Source: UBA685 sp049890115 (GTDB lineage: Bacteria; Pseudomonadota; Alphaproteobacteria; Puniceispirillales; Puniceispirillaceae). Taken from it: a stretch of 64,000 nt of DNA. Positions 61,361 to 64,000 of this stretch are shown here, piece after piece. The position numbers and the translations under genes are program-made. How positions within the stretch are numbered: the stretch's first letter is position 1; every line of letters begins with the position of its first letter. The DNA lies in contig JBMHCC010000033.1 of the NCBI GenBank assembly GCA_049890115.1, positions 1 through 64,000 on the forward strand. Direction: 5' to 3'. Below the pieces are notes generated by a model. The model saw only the letters and a program-made list of their open reading frames with translations. It was not told where the DNA came from and did not search any database.

Positions 61361-62110
61361 CTATAGCTTCAGATTAAGCGCACCCATACCGCCATCAATG
61401 ACAATATCAATACCATTCAGCCATGATGCTTTTTCTGAGATGAGAAATGTGATGACATCTGCCACTTCTTCAGGCTTGCCAGCACGGCCAACCTTTGCCA
61501 GATTTGCCTGCACACCAGGTCCGAAAGCTTTGACAAAATCATCAAAAATGCCAGTTGAAACAGCTGCCGGGCTCACTGTTAAAAAGCGGTGTTTGCCAAT
61601 GGTCTTGGCAACCTGAAGTTGTGTCCAATAAATCACCGCCTGTTTTGATAATTTATAGGCCAAGGCTGGCGGCATATCTTGTGAGGCAACCCAGTCTGGC
61701 AAATCTGCCACAGGCATAGCCAGCAATTTATCAAGCATATCTGTGTTATCTTGCCATCCCATACCAGCGCGTGACGCAACAGATACAACAGGCGCACCAT
61801 CTACCAGCTTTGGCATTAATGCCTCAATAAATGCAAAGCCATTATGGGCATTAATCGAAAGGCAGGCCACAGCATTATCATCACGTGGCGGAATACCAGC
61901 AATATGACATAGCGCATCAAATGGCCCTTCAGCTGCCTCAGCTGCTGCCAGAGTTGCTTCTGGATTGCCTAAATCAAGCTTGATATAATCAATGTTTGTT
62001 ATCTCTGGCTTCACAATATCAAAAATTGTGAGCTGATGCCCATCTGCCAGCAATTTTTTCACTGTCGCAGCACCAATTCCTGTTGTGCCACCTGTGATAG
62101 CGATTTTCAC
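61361..62110 (-). CDS. SDR family oxidoreductase
   Basis: A 249-residue short-chain dehydrogenase with TGGTTGIGAATVKKL at the N-terminus, the short ICHIAGIPPRDD segment in place of NNAG, and the catalytic pair in YKLSKQAVIYW. The pattern of a truncated central region and the IVIDGGMGAL end recall 3-alpha-hydroxysteroid dehydrogenase-like SDRs. The start codon is GTG with a long GGGGGGG tract seven bases upstream. It precedes the ALDH gene in a likely two-gene operon. Confidence 0.85.
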   Translation of the reverse strand: MKIAITGGTTGIGAATVKKLLADGHQLTIFDIVKPEITNIDYIKLDLGNPEATLAAAEAAEGPFDALCHIAGIPPRDDNAVACLSINAHNGFAFIEALMPKLVDGAPVVSVASRAGMGWQDNTDMLDKLLAMPVADLPDWVASQDMPPALAYKLSKQAVIYWTQLQVAKTIGKHRFLTVSPAAVSTGIFDDFVKAFGPGVQANLAKVGRAGKPEEVADVITFLISEKASWLNGIDIVIDGGMGALNLKL

Positions 62111-62276
62111 GAGCCTGCCCCCCCTTTATAACAAAAGCCGATTTCAAATGAGCTTTATCTTTGCCATATTTCATGACCTGCCATTATTTGTTCTGACAAT
62201 TATAAGATCAAAATTGGCATTTTATAGCTTGCGAAATCCCACCTTAATAATCTGTCATTAGCCTAAAACGACTTAG

Positions 62277-62303
62277 TGCCATTGGTAAATAGCTATAATG
62301 GCA
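62277..62303. promoter_or_regulatory. 7-bp inverted repeat in the tcuB-SDR gap
   Basis: TGCCATT (62277-62283) and AATGGCA (62297-62303) are exact inverted copies with a 13-base spacer, centres 20 bases apart. No T run follows on the minus strand, so a terminator is unlikely. It lies 167 bases upstream of the SDR start in an otherwise featureless 255-base gap and could be an operator for the SDR-ALDH pair. Confidence 0.4.
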
Positions 62304-62365
62304 TCTCAAACTAAATCTGGATAAATGATGATGATGAATGCCAGCTTGCCCTATTGCCCTAATAG

Positions 62366-63490
62366 CTAGCTTTTTTGCTGACGCTCACCAGCATCAGCAA
62401 GCAAGGCAGCAAAGCGGTAAATGCCATGCACGAATTTGGTATAAGGCAGGCTGAGGAAAAAGCCATATACAAGCCCTAGATGAATAGCTAGTGCTAACCC
62501 CATCATATTGGTTTCCCTGACCGCCAATAAAATAAGACCTGTGGCACTGACCCAGAATAATAACCAAATAAAGGCATAATCCATCCCCAAAGTCAGAAAT
62601 GATTTCACCTCTGTTTGCATCCGGCGCTTTTCAACCCACAGGCCAAATGTGCCGATACATAAAATCACGCCGCCAACTGTTCCAAGCACCACTGGCAATT
62701 CAAAATAGCCATAAGGCGCCTCACGCCCCAAAAGATAGTGATATAAGGTACCTGTGCTCGTAGAGGCAAAACACAGCATAAAGCCATAAAAGGTCAGATG
62801 ATGATACCATTTGCGCGCATTTGATGACCTGTCATCTTCACCAGGGCAACCAGGATTACCACCAGCATTATCACCGCCTAAATAACGCAAAGAGGCTGTT
62901 GCACTAAGTGCATCACGCAACGCTGGCAAGCCAGCAAATCGCGCCCCTGTTTGCTGCCAATAACGCCGCCATCCCATAATAAAGGCAACCAGCACAAAAG
63001 CAGAAATCGCCATCGGAATACCAGCCATAACAGTATGAGGCATAATAACGTAAAATGCCCCTTCACCTAAATGCACACCCCAGAATAAATCAGGCGCAAT
63101 CATAGCCAGCATCAAACCAACCGCAACTGACAGGCTGATAACAGATAGCAAGACAACAAACATCGCATTGCGTGAAAATAGCCTGCCAAAAGACGGAGGC
63201 CAGGCATAATCTTCATAAGTTTCAAGACGTCTTTCAGCCAAGGTCGATGGCACATTCACGCCAAATTCATGCGGCGGTGCATATTGGCAAGCATGATAGC
63301 ACGCCCCGCAATTATGACATAGATTAGCAAGGTAAGCTGTATCACCTTCGTCAAATTCACGCCGTCTTTCCATGGCTGGGAAAACAGCACAAAACCCTTC
63401 ACAATAGCGACAGGCATTGCAGATTTGCATAATGCGTTTGGTTTCTTCATGCGCATCAGATGATGCCAAAGATGTTAATGAGACACTCAT
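62366..63490 (-). CDS. tcuB: Tricarballylate utilization iron-sulfur membrane protein TcuB
   Basis: A 374-residue membrane electron carrier that reoxidises the FADH2 of TcuA and passes electrons to the quinone pool. The N-terminal part has two 4Fe-4S motifs, CNACRYCEGFC (Cys24, 27, 30, 34) and LCHNCGACYHACQYAPPH, followed by about six hydrophobic helices with several His that may bind heme. A GTG at 63499 lies inside tcuA; the ATG at 63490 just after the tcuA stop codon is preferred. No citrate/tricarballylate permease tcuC is visible after it. Confidence 0.88.
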   Translation of the reverse strand: MSVSLTSLASSDAHEETKRIMQICNACRYCEGFCAVFPAMERRREFDEGDTAYLANLCHNCGACYHACQYAPPHEFGVNVPSTLAERRLETYEDYAWPPSFGRLFSRNAMFVVLLSVISLSVAVGLMLAMIAPDLFWGVHLGEGAFYVIMPHTVMAGIPMAISAFVLVAFIMGWRRYWQQTGARFAGLPALRDALSATASLRYLGGDNAGGNPGCPGEDDRSSNARKWYHHLTFYGFMLCFASTSTGTLYHYLLGREAPYGYFELPVVLGTVGGVILCIGTFGLWVEKRRMQTEVKSFLTLGMDYAFIWLLFWVSATGLILLAVRETNMMGLALAIHLGLVYGFFLSLPYTKFVHGIYRFAALLADAGERQQKS

Positions 63491-63491
63491 C

Positions 63492-64000
63492 TTAAACACG
63501 CCCTTTTGTTAAAGCTGTTTTATTCAGGCTAATCGCCGCTTGCTCGCCTGCTATTCTGCCAAACACACCACCAATCGTCATACCAATACCAGCCAGATAC
63601 CCTTGGCCAAGAATATTACCTGCCATAATTTCGCCAGCAGCAAATAAATTGCCAGAGGCAGTGCCATCTTGGAACAGTATTTGCGCCTTATCATTCACCT
63701 CAACCCCCATATAGGTAAAGGTAATACCAGGGCGTAAGGGAAAGCCGTAAAATGGCGGTTGTGCTATGGGTGCTGCCCAATTTGTTTTCTCAGGTGAAAG
63801 ACCTGTTGTCGCTTTGCCATCCAAGATAGATTGATCAATAGGCCCTGCCGGGCAGGCAGCATTAAATTCAGCAATTGATTGGCGTAATTTGGCACTATCT
63901 AGCTCCAGCAATTCTGCCAATTCTTCGATAGTATCTGCCTTAATTGGCGTAAAGACAGATGGCATAAAGCGGCCAACCCCAACATTATCTAAAATCGCAT
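63492..64000 (-). CDS. tcuA: FAD-dependent tricarballylate dehydrogenase TcuA, C-terminal fragment
   Basis: The frame is open through the end of the window, so the N-terminus lies beyond base 64000. The visible 169 residues contain AGPIDQ-type insert sequence, PFYGFPLRPGITFTYMGVEVNDKAQIL and the terminal FAD segment GNLFAAGEIMAGNILGQGYLAGIGMTIGGVFGRIAGEQAA, which match fumarate reductase/TcuA flavoproteins. The product would oxidise tricarballylate to cis-aconitate. It abuts tcuB, as in the known tcuAB operons. Confidence 0.88.
   Translation of the reverse strand, partial: AILDNVGVGRFMPSVFTPIKADTIEELAELLELDSAKLRQSIAEFNAACPAGPIDQSILDGKATTGLSPEKTNWAAPIAQPPFYGFPLRPGITFTYMGVEVNDKAQILFQDGTASGNLFAAGEIMAGNILGQGYLAGIGMTIGGVFGRIAGEQAAISLNKTALTKGRV

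Noticed and set aside
1..64000. CRISPR array, tRNA/rRNA genes, insertion sequences or prophage genes
   Set aside because: Reading both strands of every intergenic gap showed no regularly spaced repeats, cloverleaf sequences, transposases or integrases; the only tandem array is the 3 x 12-bp repeat at 29960.

Overview
The window reads as chromosomal DNA of a heterotrophic marine alphaproteobacterium, with a gene content that recalls the SAR116 or roseobacter type. The grounds are the moderate GC content, the very tight gene packing (no gene-free stretch reaches 300 bases), and a repertoire built on uptake and breakdown of small osmolytes, sulfonates, sulfate esters and methylated amines. The assignment is inferred from gene content; no rRNA or other phylogenetic marker is present. 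I saw no tRNA, rRNA, CRISPR array, insertion sequence, integrase or phage gene.

Layout. 1-4.3 kb: the 3' end of a class III aminotransferase, then a taurine-type ABC importer (tauABC) whose permease is unusually long. 4.4-6.1 kb: a flavoprotein monooxygenase and an exported glutathione peroxidase. 6.1-10.7 kb (minus strand): a polar amino acid ABC importer with a zinc deacylase at its end. 10.9-15.4 kb: trhO, a glutathionyl-hydroquinone reductase, rpe and a DEAH helicase. 15.6-20 kb (minus): a compact four-gene operon holding an Ldh-family dehydrogenase, a DUF3726-like protein, a 571-residue protein of unknown family and an M19 dipeptidase homologue that has lost key metal ligands. This is the best candidate for an undescribed pathway. 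20.1-26.1 kb: CMD-family protein and SDR, an orphan iron permease, sulfopyruvate decarboxylase (comDE) and phoBR. 26.3-30 kb: mmsA and acetoacetyl-CoA synthetase.

30-46.5 kb is a large catabolic island for methylated, betaine-type amines. It contains a dimethylglycine/sarcosine dehydrogenase, two mandelate racemase/MLE enzymes resembling hydroxyproline-betaine epimerase, a Rieske N-demethylase, a non-pyrrolysine MttB methyltransferase, a DapA-type lyase, an aldehyde dehydrogenase and a DadA/PuuB-type oxidase. RpiR and GntR regulators sit at two divergent promoters, each with a visible inverted repeat. Together they could epimerise, demethylate, oxidise, deaminate and finally oxidise a proline- or hydroxyproline-type betaine to a central metabolite.

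46.5-64 kb: an IPMDH/tartrate dehydrogenase-like gene, a small lipoprotein whose ribosome binding site can fold into a hairpin, cytochrome c', a DMT exporter, and an SGNH hydrolase. Then come a tripartite tricarboxylate transporter (tctCBA), two sulfatases without signal peptides, an MBL hydrolase and a MarR regulator with a near-ideal palindrome, together suggesting import and intracellular desulfation of a small sulfate ester. The window ends with an Lrp regulator divergent from hppD, an ALDH/SDR pair, and tcuB with the 3' end of tcuA. Several divergent regulator-target pairs carry perfect inverted repeats, so local transcription-factor control is a recurrent theme.
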